64,000 nucleotides of DNA. It comes from Flammeovirgaceae bacterium UBA4465. Lineage in GTDB: Bacteria; Bacteroidota; Bacteroidia; Cytophagales; Cyclobacteriaceae. Made by a program: the position numbers and the translations under genes. Below are positions 1 to 9,269 of this stretch, in pieces (position 1 is the stretch's first letter; the number at the start of each line of letters is the position of its first letter). The stretch lies in assembly GCA_905182375.1 (NCBI GenBank), contig CAJJBF010000009.1, positions 518,793 to 582,792 of the forward strand, given 5' to 3'. The notes beneath the pieces are model-generated. The model was not told the DNA's origin. It did no database searches and worked only from the letters and a program-made list of their open reading frames with translations.

Positions 1-606
1 AATTCTTCTGACAATTCTATTTTTCCCAATATGAATTTCAATGCCTAACCTTTTACGATCATCCGTCAAAATCGCCAAATGGTCTACGAATGCCAAACCA
101 TCTTCTAGATGAACACCCATCGTAATTTCATTATAATGCGCTTCAATAATGGGCTTATCTAACTCGAGTTGATAGATTTTTTTTATTTTATATTTGGGGT
201 GGGTCAGTCTCTTGGCTAAATCACCATCATTGGTAAACAACAACAATCCTGTAGTATGCCGGTCTAAACGGCCTACTGGATAAATTCTCTCCACACAAGC
301 CTTTTCTATGAGGGTCATAACAGTTCTTCGATTTTGTGGATCTTGCGTTGTTGTGATGAAATCTTTGGGCTTGTTCAACAACACATATTGAAGCTTTTCT
401 GATTGAATGATTTTTTTTAGATAGGTAATCTTATCGGTCGGCATTATCTTGGTTCCTAAGACCTGAACTACCTGATCATTGACCGTTATTTTACCACTTA
501 AAATCAATTGATCAGCATCACGCCTCGAACAAATCCCCGCATTTGCAATGAACTTATTAAGTCTAATTTCTACTGCTTCAGTAGTCTGAATTATTTTTTT
601 TTTCAT
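1..606 (-). CDS. rluB: Pseudouridine synthase, RluB/RsuA family (C-terminus beyond window edge)
   Basis: Probably converts a uridine of 23S rRNA (or 16S, if RsuA-like) to pseudouridine. My own translation of the reverse strand from the ATG at 604-606 gives 202 residues with no stop before the edge. An S4 RNA-binding domain occupies about residues 14-60 (RLNKFIANAGICSRRDAD). The catalytic block GRLDRHTTGLLLFTNDG has its aspartate near residue 115. The last visible residues, KNRIVRRI, match the conserved KNRQVRRM stretch of the family, so roughly 40 C-terminal residues are missing. It starts just downstream of scpB on the same strand, a common pairing in Bacteroidota. RluB and RluF/RsuA cannot be separated from this fragment. 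Confidence 0.9.
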   Translation of the reverse strand, partial: MKKKIIQTTEAVEIRLNKFIANAGICSRRDADQLILSGKITVNDQVVQVLGTKIMPTDKITYLKKIIQSEKLQYVLLNKPKDFITTTQDPQNRRTVMTLIEKACVERIYPVGRLDRHTTGLLLFTNDGDLAKRLTHPKYKIKKIYQLELDKPIIEAHYNEITMGVHLEDGLAFVDHLAILTDDRKRLGIEIHIGKNRIVRRI

Positions 607-608
607 TC

Positions 609-1166
609 TTATTGATTTTCGCCTATGGTGTTCTCATCCATAGAGAAATCCTTTGGGGTGGGTAATTCTTTCAAATCATTAATACCAAAATAATCCATGA
701 ATTTTGGACTGGTTACATACAAAAGGGGACGACCGACCGTTTCCGCCTTTCCTTTGACCAAAATCAATTCTTTTTCCAACAATCTGGTCACACTGTAATC
801 ACAATTGACTCCCCTAATATTTTCCATTTCGGAACGTGTGACCGGTTGTTTGTATGCGATAATTGCCAGCGTTTCTAGCGCTGAATTAGACAACCTTTTT
901 TTAGACTGTCTTTTGAGCAAAATACCAATACTCGATTCATAAGCCGGCTTGGTTAAAAATTGATAACCACCCCCACTTTCAACTAATTCAAAGGAATGCT
1001 GCTCGCTTTTATACCTTTGATCTATATTATTAATCCCCTGATGTACCTCTTCCATGGGAACTTGGGCATCAAACATTTCTTTGAGGCAATCCTGTATATC
1101 GAACTCCGTAATTGGTTTTGGTGCACAAAAAATAAGGGCTTCGATGTGCTGTGCCAAAAAATTCAT
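609..1166 (-). CDS. scpB: Segregation and condensation protein ScpB
   Basis: ScpB dimers join ScpA and SMC to form bacterial condensin, needed for chromosome compaction and partition in the cytoplasm. The protein of about 185 residues shows the winged-helix pattern of the family, including LETLAIIAYKQPVTRSEME followed by the RGVN segment and the GRPLLYVTS stretch. A longer reading frame begins at 1259, but the ATG at 1164-1166 gives the canonical start MNFLAQHIEALIFCA. That ATG shares one base with the TAA of the upstream DksA-like gene (TAATG), which points to translational coupling and decides the start. ScpA is not in the window. Confidence 0.92.
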   Translation of the reverse strand: MNFLAQHIEALIFCAPKPITEFDIQDCLKEMFDAQVPMEEVHQGINNIDQRYKSEQHSFELVESGGGYQFLTKPAYESSIGILLKRQSKKRLSNSALETLAIIAYKQPVTRSEMENIRGVNCDYSVTRLLEKELILVKGKAETVGRPLLYVTSPKFMDYFGINDLKELPTPKDFSMDENTIGENQ

Positions 1167-1543
1167 TAGCTCTTTTTGAGCTTGGCGGCTATTGAATGCA
1201 TCGTATGGGGTACCGACATCAACCTTTCTTTTTGAATCAAATTTCCCGTATCTACACAAATACCATAAGTACCATTTTTAATCCTGATCAGGGCATTCTC
1301 TAAATTATTAATGAACTTTTGCTGGCGAGCGGCCAATTGATTCATCTGCTCTTTTTCAGCTGTTTCAGCACCATCTTCGAGAGTCTTAACGCCTCCATAA
1401 GAACCATCGGTCGTCTCATCAGTACTGTGATTGATAGATCCCATTAAGGTGTTCAGCTCTTCTTTGGCTAACTTCAATTTTTGAAGTATCAAATCCTCAA
1501 ACTCCTTGAGTTCCTGCTGGGAATATTTACTTTTATCTGACAT
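1166..1543 (-). CDS. DksA/TraR-type protein with degenerate zinc finger
   Basis: A 125-residue DksA-family protein. Members enter the RNA polymerase secondary channel with a coiled coil and tune transcription, usually with ppGpp. Here a long helical N-terminal half carries an acidic coiled-coil tip region (residues about 55-66, LEDGAETAEKEQ) and is followed by the C-terminal finger GTYGICVDTGNLI. Only the first of the four expected zinc cysteines remains: the second position is Thr, and the C-terminal C-x-x-C pair is replaced by an SIAAK context. It ends by overlapping scpB and starts with an ordinary ATG. Family assignment is firm; zinc binding is doubtful from sequence. Confidence 0.88.
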   Translation of the reverse strand: MSDKSKYSQQELKEFEDLILQKLKLAKEELNTLMGSINHSTDETTDGSYGGVKTLEDGAETAEKEQMNQLAARQQKFINNLENALIRIKNGTYGICVDTGNLIQKERLMSVPHTMHSIAAKLKKS

Positions 1544-1671
1544 CTGATTTCATTTAAACTGAAAAAACAAAGCAAATTTAAACTAAATCAAGAATAATTA
1601 AAAACATTATTTTCAGACCTAAAAAAGGCCTTGTCGACTAAATTAAAAGAACCTTCTGCTACTTCGGGCGA

Positions 1672-3198
1672 TCAATCTTTAATGTCATCTACTCTATTGA
1701 GCAGAGAATCTGGGAAATAGCGATTGGATAAGGTGACCATCTCATCTCCTTTAACGAACATATCAATACTGATCTCCTCAGTGTGCTTGAGCCCACAGGT
1801 GCCCAATAACTCCAAAACAGCCACGACGGTATTGTGATGGAATCGATAGACCCGCTCTGACTTATCCGTCACAGCCAATCCTTTGGCCAACTCTGCGTCT
1901 TGTGTCGCAACGCCCGTAGGACAATCATTGCTGTTACACTTTAACGCTTGAATACAACCCAAGCTAAACATGAAAGCGCGTGCAGAATTACAAATGTCTG
2001 CCCCAAGTGCTTTCATTCTCAATATAGAAAAAGCAGTAAGTACTTTACCGCTGGCGATCACCTTAATCTCATCCCTCAATCCATATTTTTTAAGCGTACT
2101 TTGCACAAAAATCAATGCCGGCTCTAAAGGAACACCCACCGAATCTGCAAATTCTAGTGGGGCTGCACCGGTACCGCCTTCAGCTCCATCTACAGTGATA
2201 AAGTCTGGCCAAATTCCTTCTGATTTCATTACCTCACATAATTCTATAAATTCCTCAGTTCTACCGATACACAACTTAAAACCAATAGGCTTGCCCTCTG
2301 ACAAGTCTCTCAATTCTTTCACAAAATGAATCAATCCTTTAGCATCATTAAAGTGATTGTGACTAGGGGGAGAAATCACTGTTTTGAATGGCTCAATATC
2401 TCGCATTCTGGCGATTTCAAGTGTATTTTTTATTCCAGGTAAGACCCCACCGTGGCCGGGCTTGGCTCCTTGAGACAATTTGATCTCAATCATTTTAACA
2501 TTGGGAATTGTGGCCTTTTCTCTGAACTTTTTTGGCTCAAATTTGCCTTCTTGCGTACGGCATCCAAAATAGCCCGTCCCCAATTGCCAAACTAAATCGC
2601 CACCGGGTTCAATATGATAATCCGACAACCCTCCTTCACCTGTATTATGATAAAATTCACCTTTTTTTGCCCCTTTATTAAGGGCTATGATCGCATTTTT
2701 ACTTAGCGAACCAAAGCTCATTGCAGAAATATTTAAAACAGAAGCACTGTAAGGTTGCTTACAAAGACTGCTCCCCACGGTTACCCTTGGGAATTCCTCC
2801 ACAGGCTCCTTGGCATAGATAGAATGCCTTAACCCCTCGTAGTGATCATCTAAAATCTCTGCCTGAGTTCCAAAGGGATAGGTGTCATTGACCCCTTTAG
2901 CTCTTTTATAAACCAATGCTCGGTGATTACGACTGAACGGTTTGCCATCGGTATTTCGCTCAATGAAATACTGTTGAATTTCTGGTGCAATCAATTCAAA
3001 CAAGTACCTGAAATAGCCCAAAATTGGGAAATTTTTCAAAATAGCATGCTTTCCTTGCATCGAATTCATCAATCCCACAAGAATGAGTGGCCCTAAAACA
3101 GCAAATACCCAAAGAATATTGGAATTGTCTAAAAAAAAGGCCAAAGCACCTACCAAAAGGCTGCTAACTATTGCGAATTTATAAAAAAGGTGTCTCAT
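1672..3198 (-). CDS. FMN-binding glutamate synthase family protein, membrane-anchored
   Basis: A 508-residue protein related to the FMN and Fe-S synthase domain of glutamate synthase (GltB) but without the glutamine amidotransferase domain. Two hydrophobic segments lie at the N-terminus (about residues 8-45), so it is probably membrane attached. The catalytic barrel contains SAMSFGSLSKNAI, the KPGHGG and ISPPSHN segments, VDGAEGGTGAAP, and the cluster cysteines in GCIQALKCNSNDCPTG (C-x5-C-x4-C), which fit a 3Fe-4S site. The physiological substrate of these stand-alone members is not settled. It is single-copy and separated from its neighbours, with about 125 bp before the DksA-like gene. Confidence 0.88.
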   Translation of the reverse strand: MRHLFYKFAIVSSLLVGALAFFLDNSNILWVFAVLGPLILVGLMNSMQGKHAILKNFPILGYFRYLFELIAPEIQQYFIERNTDGKPFSRNHRALVYKRAKGVNDTYPFGTQAEILDDHYEGLRHSIYAKEPVEEFPRVTVGSSLCKQPYSASVLNISAMSFGSLSKNAIIALNKGAKKGEFYHNTGEGGLSDYHIEPGGDLVWQLGTGYFGCRTQEGKFEPKKFREKATIPNVKMIEIKLSQGAKPGHGGVLPGIKNTLEIARMRDIEPFKTVISPPSHNHFNDAKGLIHFVKELRDLSEGKPIGFKLCIGRTEEFIELCEVMKSEGIWPDFITVDGAEGGTGAAPLEFADSVGVPLEPALIFVQSTLKKYGLRDEIKVIASGKVLTAFSILRMKALGADICNSARAFMFSLGCIQALKCNSNDCPTGVATQDAELAKGLAVTDKSERVYRFHHNTVVAVLELLGTCGLKHTEEISIDMFVKGDEMVTLSNRYFPDSLLNRVDDIKD

Positions 3199-3294
3199 TA
3201 TATTGGATTGGTTTCAGTTAATGCCTAAAGTTTAAACTCTTTCGGGAGAAATTATTGAAAATATGAAATTAATTTTTCTGAAAAGTAATAATTT

Positions 3295-4104
3295 TTAGGG
3301 ATGGAAACCCACGACGATAGTTTGGTAATGCGTCTGGAAAGATTGCTTAGGCCCATAGGTTTCTAGAACAATCAAATAACTCCCCACTTGGACCGGCCGG
3401 CCAGCGGCATCTGTTCCATCCCAAATCACTACACCAGCATAGTCTAATAAACTGTTTTGAAATAGCTGTTTAATCAATCTTCCACGATGATCATAGATCA
3501 TCAGATTTCCATAAGTCCCCGAAAGATTCATTTGATAGAAAATACTACCAAATGAATCCTAGGCAGTAGTACGGGATCCTGGGATAAAAACTTTAGGCGC
3601 TACTCGTAATGAGGTAGAGCCCATAGAAGAACTCCTGAACTGACTGTTTTGATAGCCTGGAGTGGCAAAATTCGAGGTACTGGCAGCAGAATACCAATTC
3701 CCCAAAATACTTCCTGACATTTCCGGTGACAATTGTTCTAACGAGATCCCTTCAGTACTGGCAAGTAAAGAGGAATGCAGTTCATCTCCGTAATTCATGA
3801 TATCGATCAAGGTATCACGCCGTAAAAAAAGCATCTCCCCTTCATTGGGCATGATAGGTAAGGCAAATTCAAATAACGTATTCAAAGATGTTTGCGGAAA
3901 TTCTAAAAGATATTTTAAGGTGTCAGATGTGAGTAAAATGTAGGCAAATGGTTCTATTATGATTCCAAAGGGTAGCATTACCTCCTCATTGCCATTGCCG
4001 ATACGCAATCCATTGAGTGACATGTACCTGCCAGTATGATTATAAAGTTCTAAAAAATCTACCCCGCCCGGAACGGGATCGTACAAAATTTCATTGATGA
4101 CCAA
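3295..4104 (-). pseudogene. Remnant of secreted lamin-tail domain protein, in-frame TAG
   Basis: Two open stretches in the same reverse frame are separated by one stop. The upstream part (4104 down to 3559) is a lamin-tail domain beginning VINEILYDPVPGGVDFLELYN. The downstream part (to 3295) is a C-terminal FlgD/Ig-like domain with WDGTDAAGRPVQVGSYL, typical of proteins exported by type IX secretion. The TAG lies at about 3556-3558 in the context TTA-stop-DSFGSIFYQMNLSG, and the peptide continues sensibly across it, so this is a nonsense change, not two genes. The 5' side is also damaged: an in-frame TGA lies just before the first coding residue and only a TTG could serve as start. Intact relatives are usually far longer. 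Confidence 0.75.
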
Positions 4105-4650
4105 TCAAATCTTTCATAAAAAGATCATTTTATTATTTTTGGTACCTAATAAGTTAGAAAAAGCCTACTTGGCTTAAAAAAAGAAGTGAATGAACCTAGC
4201 TATTTTTAACTTGAAATGGGCTAGAGATGTTTCAATTGAATAAACCGCCCTCGCAGCCAATAGAACATTCATCTACCCCACTCTCGCGACCTTTGTGCAT
4301 CTCTTTAAGCAAACACCTCTGCTCAAAATTCCATACTCCCGCATCTGCTGTTAGATTGAAATTCACTATTAGAAAAATCTTTATAAAAACAATATGAGTT
4401 GACAGTTCAATGGCTGCCTATTTTTTCTACCGGAAAGGTCAAAAAAATTAAATATTATCATGGCTATTTTAATTTTGGCCTAGAGACCGCTTTCTGTGAT
4501 CCCAAAAGTTACGTTTGATTGCAGCTAAAAAAAAAAAGCGAATATTAAAATTCTTAATTTTATCTTTTCATAAGAATTACACCCCCATCAAATTCAAAGA
4601 AACAATAAGATAAATTTAAAAATAAGTTACCCATTCATTAATAAAATTAT
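4105..4650. other. Gene-free stretch between lamin-tail remnant and asd
   Basis: About 545 bp with no supported gene on either strand. It holds poly-A tracts, including a long run near 4527-4540, and a short hairpin near 4160-4176 (AAGCC/GGCTT stem). The asd promoter should be in the last 150 bp. TTATCTTTTC near 4561-4570 resembles the Bacteroidota -7 element TAnnTTTG imperfectly, but I find no good upstream element, so no promoter is called. Some of the stretch may be eroded 5' sequence of the neighbouring pseudogene; no homology is visible by eye. Confidence 0.5.
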
Positions 4651-5643
4651 ATGAAAATTGCAGTTATCGGTGCTTCTGGATTAGTTGGACAGGAGGTTTT
4701 GCGCTTACTTGAAATGAGAAATTTCCCATTTCAAAATTTAATTCCTGTGGCCTCGCCTAAATCTATTGGTAAAATTGTTCAGTGTAAGGGCCAATCCTAT
4801 CGCATCATCGGTATGGAAGATGCGATTGTATTGAAACCTGAAATAGCTATTTTTTCTGCAGGGGGTGGGACTTCTCTAGAATGGTCGCCAAAATTTGCTG
4901 AAATTGGCACCGTAGTTATTGACAATTCCTCCGCTTGGAGAATGGACCCAACGAAAAAATTAGTGGTCCCAGAGGTCAATGGACATGTCCTGACGGCAAA
5001 AGATAAAATTATAGCAAATCCCAATTGCTCGACCATTCAAATGGTTTTGCCTTTATTGTATTTACATGAACATTATCGAATCAAACGTATTGTCGTAAGT
5101 ACCTATCAATCTATTACAGGTACAGGTAAGGCAGCTGTGGATCAAATGGAAGATGAACGGGCAGGTATCAAAAACCCTAGAATGGTATATCCACATACCA
5201 TAGATAAAAATGTGTTGCCCCACATCGATATGTTCCAAGCTAATGGCTATACCAAAGAGGAAATGAAAATGACCCTTGAGACTAAAAAAATCATGAATGA
5301 TGATCAGATTCAAGTGACCGCTACCTGTGTACGCATACCTACCATAGGTGGGCATTCTGAATCCGTCAATATTGAATTCGAAAAAGATTTTGAACTCGCC
5401 AAGGTCCGCGAACTCATTGCCCAAACGCCTGGCTGTATTGTAGCAGATGAGCCAAAAAATAACCTCTACCCCATGCCCATCAGTGCCTATCAAAAAGATG
5501 AGGTTTTCATTGGTAGAATTCGTAGAGACGAGAGCCAGAAAAATAGCCTCAATATGTGGATTGTTGCAGATAATTTAAGAAAAGGTGCCGCCACGAATGC
5601 TTTGCAAATTGCCGAATATATTGTGGCCCATCAACTGATATAG
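4651..5643 (+). CDS. asd: Aspartate-semialdehyde dehydrogenase
   Basis: Reduces L-aspartyl-4-phosphate to aspartate semialdehyde with NADPH, the branch point to lysine/diaminopimelate, threonine and methionine. The 330-residue length is normal. The N-terminal Rossmann motif is VIGASGLVGQEVL; the phosphate-binding segment SAGGGTS is near residues 69-74; the catalytic cysteine is Cys126 in NPNCST; the YQSITGTGKAA segment and the IGGHSE histidine follow. The start is the first ATG after an AT-rich leader. The next gene begins one base after the stop, so the two are probably cotranscribed. Confidence 0.96.
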   Translation: MKIAVIGASGLVGQEVLRLLEMRNFPFQNLIPVASPKSIGKIVQCKGQSYRIIGMEDAIVLKPEIAIFSAGGGTSLEWSPKFAEIGTVVIDNSSAWRMDPTKKLVVPEVNGHVLTAKDKIIANPNCSTIQMVLPLLYLHEHYRIKRIVVSTYQSITGTGKAAVDQMEDERAGIKNPRMVYPHTIDKNVLPHIDMFQANGYTKEEMKMTLETKKIMNDDQIQVTATCVRIPTIGGHSESVNIEFEKDFELAKVRELIAQTPGCIVADEPKNNLYPMPISAYQKDEVFIGRIRRDESQKNSLNMWIVADNLRKGAATNALQIAEYIVAHQLI

Positions 5644-5644
5644 C

Positions 5645-6838
5645 ATGCCCCTTAACGGTGAATTTTATGACTTTTTAATCAAGAATGAAATTCAACAGTT
5701 TATACGTGATCATGAATATGTCGACATCAATACTTTACTGCTCAATCCCCCAAAGCTTATTCAAGCCTGGAAAAAAGAGATAATAGCTCAACTCGTCGCT
5801 CGTAAAAAATGCAAAACTAAACTTCCACTTTGGTACCAAACACCAAATATTTATTACCCACCCCCCTTATCGGTTGAGCAGTCCTCCTCTGCCATAACCG
5901 CTCAGTATAAAGGGGGATTGGTTGGGGGCAGCGTTCTTTATGACCTTACCGGTGGCATGGGTGTTGACTGTATGGCCCTTGCCACACATTTTGATACCTC
6001 ATGTTACGTCGAGCAAAATAAAGATTTATGTCACCGATTTTCGGTAAATCAAGAACTTTTAGGGCCGGGTAATATCAACATTCAACATGAGTCTGCCGAA
6101 GAAGCCTTAGCTCACATAAAAACTTCAGACGTTATATACCTTGATCCAGCACGACGAAACGTTGATCACAAAAAAATATTCCAATTTGATGATTGTACCC
6201 CTAATATTAAGCCTTTACTTTCCGAGCTAAGGAAAAAATCACAATCAATCATGATCAAAGCTTCCCCTATGATTGACCTTTCAAAGGGACTACGTGACCT
6301 TGGGTCCGTGGCTGAAATACACATCATCAGTGTCCGCAACGAATGTAAGGAAATCATCTTCATCCTCAATAATGAAAGTTACACCCCTCCCACACTATAT
6401 TGTGTTAATCTAGACAGTCTTCATCCACTCCTGCAAGGAAATTTTACTGAAGAAAAAAGCCTGAGTATTGAATACTGTATACCGAAGAATATTATTTTAG
6501 ATCCCAATACTTCCATATTAAAAGCAGGTCTGTTCAAAACCATAGGGCATCACTATGGACTTTCCAAAATCGCTATTAATACGCATTTTTATACCTCAGA
6601 TAAGAAATTAAAAGATTTCCCTGGTAGGCAATTTGAAGTAATCAGTTCCCTAAATAAAAAAAACATTAAAAAATTACTCCCCGCTAGAAAAGCCAACGTA
6701 ATCACAAAAAATTATCCGATCTCCGCTGGGGAGCTCAAAAGCCAATGGGGCCTAAATGATGGTGGAAATTATTTTATCTTAGGGTTTAGAAATCAAGAAA
6801 ACGAGGCCCAATGTTGGCTGACAAAAAAAATAGATTAA
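5645..6838 (+). CDS. Class I SAM-dependent methyltransferase with THUMP-like C-terminus
   Basis: A 397-residue protein of the Bacteroidota family that combines a Rossmann methyltransferase with a C-terminal THUMP-like RNA-binding domain. The SAM-binding loop is VLYDLTGGMGVDCMALA (about residues 98-114). The IYLDPARRN segment (about residues 165-173) resembles the catalytic NPPY/DPPR-type motif IV of RNA methyltransferases. The C-terminal 100 residues, including the FPGRQFEVI and KNYPISAGEL stretches, fit the THUMP-like domain. The substrate is unknown, RNA being the natural guess. It starts one base after the asd stop. Confidence 0.8.
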   Translation: MPLNGEFYDFLIKNEIQQFIRDHEYVDINTLLLNPPKLIQAWKKEIIAQLVARKKCKTKLPLWYQTPNIYYPPPLSVEQSSSAITAQYKGGLVGGSVLYDLTGGMGVDCMALATHFDTSCYVEQNKDLCHRFSVNQELLGPGNINIQHESAEEALAHIKTSDVIYLDPARRNVDHKKIFQFDDCTPNIKPLLSELRKKSQSIMIKASPMIDLSKGLRDLGSVAEIHIISVRNECKEIIFILNNESYTPPTLYCVNLDSLHPLLQGNFTEEKSLSIEYCIPKNIILDPNTSILKAGLFKTIGHHYGLSKIAINTHFYTSDKKLKDFPGRQFEVISSLNKKNIKKLLPARKANVITKNYPISAGELKSQWGLNDGGNYFILGFRNQENEAQCWLTKKID

Positions 6839-6891
6839 CCCATAAACTGATCTTGCCATAATATTTTTAACCGCCTTCCTTTACTCGGAAC

Positions 6892-6915
6892 AAAGACTAT
6901 TAATATTTAGTCTTT
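6892..6915. terminator. Hairpin between convergent genes, possible terminator
   Basis: AAAGACTA (6892-6899) and TAGTCTTT (6908-6915) form a perfect 8-bp stem with an 8-nt loop, placed between the converging methyltransferase genes and overlapping the stop codon of the minus-strand one. There is no clean U-tract on either side, so rho-independent termination is only possible. Confidence 0.35.
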
Positions 6916-7531
6916 AGTCAGTATTAATTTTAGTGTAACTTTTTGAAAAAATCATCCCATCTTTTCGGAAAAGATGGGCACTGGTTTTAAATTCTTTATC
7001 TAAAATTAATGTATTTAAGGGTGCCAGTTGACGTGCCGCTATGCGTGTGCTCATCCCAAAAAAGACATACATTAATTTGATTAATTGCTTACTCCACCAG
7101 GTAGTACACTGAAAGTCTGAAACAAAAAGAGTCCCCTTTTTTTTCAGTATCCTCGCTATTTTATCCAGCACTTCTCCCAATTGAAAAGGGGTGAATACAT
7201 CGAGAAAAAAAGGACATATTACTATGTGAGTGCTTTCATCCTCCAACGCATATTCTAAGAAATCTGCACAAATAAACTGTACGTTAGCAAAAGTCGAAGT
7301 CTGGGCTAATTTGATCATCTTAGCAGACTTTTCAATGAATATGACGCGATCTACATGCGTCAACTGTTTTAAAATCTTACCAGATCCTCCCCCTAATACC
7401 ACTACGGTATCTAATTTATTTAGGGTCTCCAACCACTGGATACTCGCTTGATAAAGTCTTTCTCCAAAAATGAGTTTTGCCATAAAGTCATAACACCACG
7501 CAATCCCATCAAAGTCATTTTCCTTCACCAT
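6914..7531 (-). CDS. Class I SAM-dependent methyltransferase (UbiE/COQ5-like)
   Basis: A protein of about 205 residues with the nucleotide-binding motif VVVLGGGSGKIL, an acidic residue at the end of strand 2 (VIFIEKSAKM) and the motif II aspartate region FICADFLEY. The frame is open up to 7600, but the ATG at 7529-7531 (MVKENDFDGIAWCYD) is the natural start; the YD of the N-terminal helix is typical of small-molecule methyltransferases. It overlaps the last 7 bases of the UbiA-like gene, which supports coupling. A quinone or isoprenoid substrate is an inference from that neighbour only. Confidence 0.72.
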   Translation of the reverse strand: MVKENDFDGIAWCYDFMAKLIFGERLYQASIQWLETLNKLDTVVVLGGGSGKILKQLTHVDRVIFIEKSAKMIKLAQTSTFANVQFICADFLEYALEDESTHIVICPFFLDVFTPFQLGEVLDKIARILKKKGTLFVSDFQCTTWWSKQLIKLMYVFFGMSTRIAARQLAPLNTLILDKEFKTSAHLFRKDGMIFSKSYTKINTD

Positions 7532-8334
7532 AAAAAGATCAAAGGATAAAAAAATATGGCATCGGCATAAATACGATAGCGCTCGGCCAACACAAACCAA
7601 TCCGGCCGCAATAAGATGATCGCAAGTTGCAGAGAAGAAAATAGATATATAATCTCTAAATGCATAAAATAAGGGTGATAATAAGCGATAATGATAATAG
7701 ATAGTGCTGAAATAATGAGTAATCCTCCCAGTAATTGGGACGTGCGTCTTTTGCCCATCGACAAAGACAAAGACCCAAATTCATTAAAGCGATCTTCCTC
7801 CAATTCAAACGTCGAAATTAAAACAATGTTGACAAAAGCCAATAATGCAAGTTGCATCGAAAGAAGTCCATGTATTCCCTCTAGTTGGTCCATTTGAATG
7901 AGAGGAAATAAAAATACTCCTCCACCATAGAGGAGTGCCACGATTATTTCTTTGACTAAAAAAGCTGATAATCCTGCAGATAGGATCAAATATACCAAGC
8001 ACGTCAATGCAACGAGCAAACCCGATTGGATCAATTCTAGCGGTAAATAAAACAGCAGGGTCAAGCCCAATAGGCCTACAAATAGTGCGGTTACAATAAT
8101 CGCCTTTTGATTTTTTTTATGAAAGATTCTCCTCGCGCCCTTTTGATGTAATTTATGTCTCACATCACGCTGATGATCTAGCGTATAAATAAGCCAAATA
8201 CATACCGCCAGAGCCAATGATACTGCGATGGGGACCTCCACATTAAGTTGGTCTCCTATAAAATTAAGAAAGATGACCCCACCCAGCACAATGTCAAGGG
8301 AAAGCCATCTTATGTATTTTAAACTTTCCATCAT
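7525..8334 (-). CDS. UbiA-like prenyltransferase family membrane protein
   Basis: A polytopic inner-membrane protein of 269 residues with about eight hydrophobic helices. UbiA enzymes transfer prenyl chains to aromatic acceptors through two Asp-rich loops. The first loop here is YTLDHQRDVRHK, with Asp53 and Asp57 spaced like the DxxxD motif; the second is ELEEDRFNEFGSLSLSMG (about residues 177-194), which keeps the acidic cluster and trailing Gly. It could be a divergent UbiA paralogue and not a quinone enzyme. It sits between atpG and a methyltransferase, 32 bp from atpG, and may be read from the same transcript. ATG at 8332-8334, with a second ATG directly after. Confidence 0.7.
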   Translation of the reverse strand: MMESLKYIRWLSLDIVLGGVIFLNFIGDQLNVEVPIAVSLALAVCIWLIYTLDHQRDVRHKLHQKGARRIFHKKNQKAIIVTALFVGLLGLTLLFYLPLELIQSGLLVALTCLVYLILSAGLSAFLVKEIIVALLYGGGVFLFPLIQMDQLEGIHGLLSMQLALLAFVNIVLISTFELEEDRFNEFGSLSLSMGKRRTSQLLGGLLIISALSIIIIAYYHPYFMHLEIIYLFSSLQLAIILLRPDWFVLAERYRIYADAIFFYPLIFLW

Positions 8335-8366
8335 CTCAGTTTTACCTGAAGTTCGGAAATAAATCT

Positions 8367-9260
8367 TTAAGATTCTTTTGCAAGTGCTTCTGCACCACCA
8401 ACAATCTCCAATATTTCCTTTGTAATCGCCGCTTGCCGCGTTCTATTGTAAGTAAGTTTAAGTTCCTTCAAGAGCTCACCTGCATTATCTGTAGCTTGTC
8501 CCATGGCGGTCATCCGTGCTCCATGTTCGGAAGCATTGGATTCTAACAATCCTTTATAAAATTGTATTTTCAGAGACTTAGGAATAATCTCATTGAAAAT
8601 GAATGCTTCATTTGGCTCAGCGATAAAGTCAATATTTTGAGCATTGGTTCCCTCTGAAGGCTCTATCGGAAGAATGGGCAAAAACTGCTCATTCCGTATG
8701 ATCTGAGTGGCCACATTTTTAAATTCATTGAAGATGATCTCTATTTGATCATATTCTTGAGATACGAAAGACTTCATGGTATGCTCTGCGGCGGCACGCA
8801 CATGATCGAAATCAAGTGAGTTAAAAAGATCATAATAAGTATCTATGATCGAATAACCCCTTTTCTTATAGTATTCAAAAGCTCTTTTACCTATTGGAAG
8901 AATGTGTAAATTGCCCGAAGCTTGAATATGACTGTATTTTTCGGCAATTAAACTGCGGGTATGCTTAAAAATATTACTATTAAACGCACCACACAATCCT
9001 CTATCAGAACTGATCACGACTAGAAGTACCGAATTGACATCACGTTCCTGCCCATAAGGATTGTCTACGGATTGGGTATCAACGGCACTCGAAACGTTCT
9101 GCATAACTCCGTCCAACTTCTCAGCATAGGGACGCATCTGCATGATCCGATCCTGTGCCCTGCGCAACTTGGCTGCCGCAACCATTTTCATGGCTTTGGT
9201 GATTTGCTGCGTAGAAGTAACCGATTGAATCCTACCTTTAACTTCTTTTAAATTTGCCAT
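8367..9260 (-). CDS. atpG: ATP synthase F1 gamma subunit
   Basis: Central rotor shaft of F1, transmitting c-ring rotation to the catalytic beta sites. At 297 residues it has the conserved N-terminal helix MANLKEVKGRIQSVTSTQQITKAMKMVAAAKL (quoted in part: IQSVTSTQQITKAMKMVAAA), the SSDRGLCGAFN segment (about residues 84-94) and the C-terminal helix TYNRTRQAAITKEILEIVGGAEAL. It lies 9 bp downstream of atpA. No atpD (beta) or atpC (epsilon) follows, as is usual in Bacteroidota, where those two genes lie elsewhere. Confidence 0.97.
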   Translation of the reverse strand: MANLKEVKGRIQSVTSTQQITKAMKMVAAAKLRRAQDRIMQMRPYAEKLDGVMQNVSSAVDTQSVDNPYGQERDVNSVLLVVISSDRGLCGAFNSNIFKHTRSLIAEKYSHIQASGNLHILPIGKRAFEYYKKRGYSIIDTYYDLFNSLDFDHVRAAAEHTMKSFVSQEYDQIEIIFNEFKNVATQIIRNEQFLPILPIEPSEGTNAQNIDFIAEPNEAFIFNEIIPKSLKIQFYKGLLESNASEHGARMTAMGQATDNAGELLKELKLTYNRTRQAAITKEILEIVGGAEALAKES

Positions 9261-9269
9261 TGACCTCTA

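Noticed and set aside
1970..2329. Plus-strand ORF inside the glutamate-synthase-like gene, and many similar antisense ORFs elsewhere
   Set aside because: They mirror well-conserved genes on the other strand and have low-complexity Ser/Pro-rich translations without recognisable domains.
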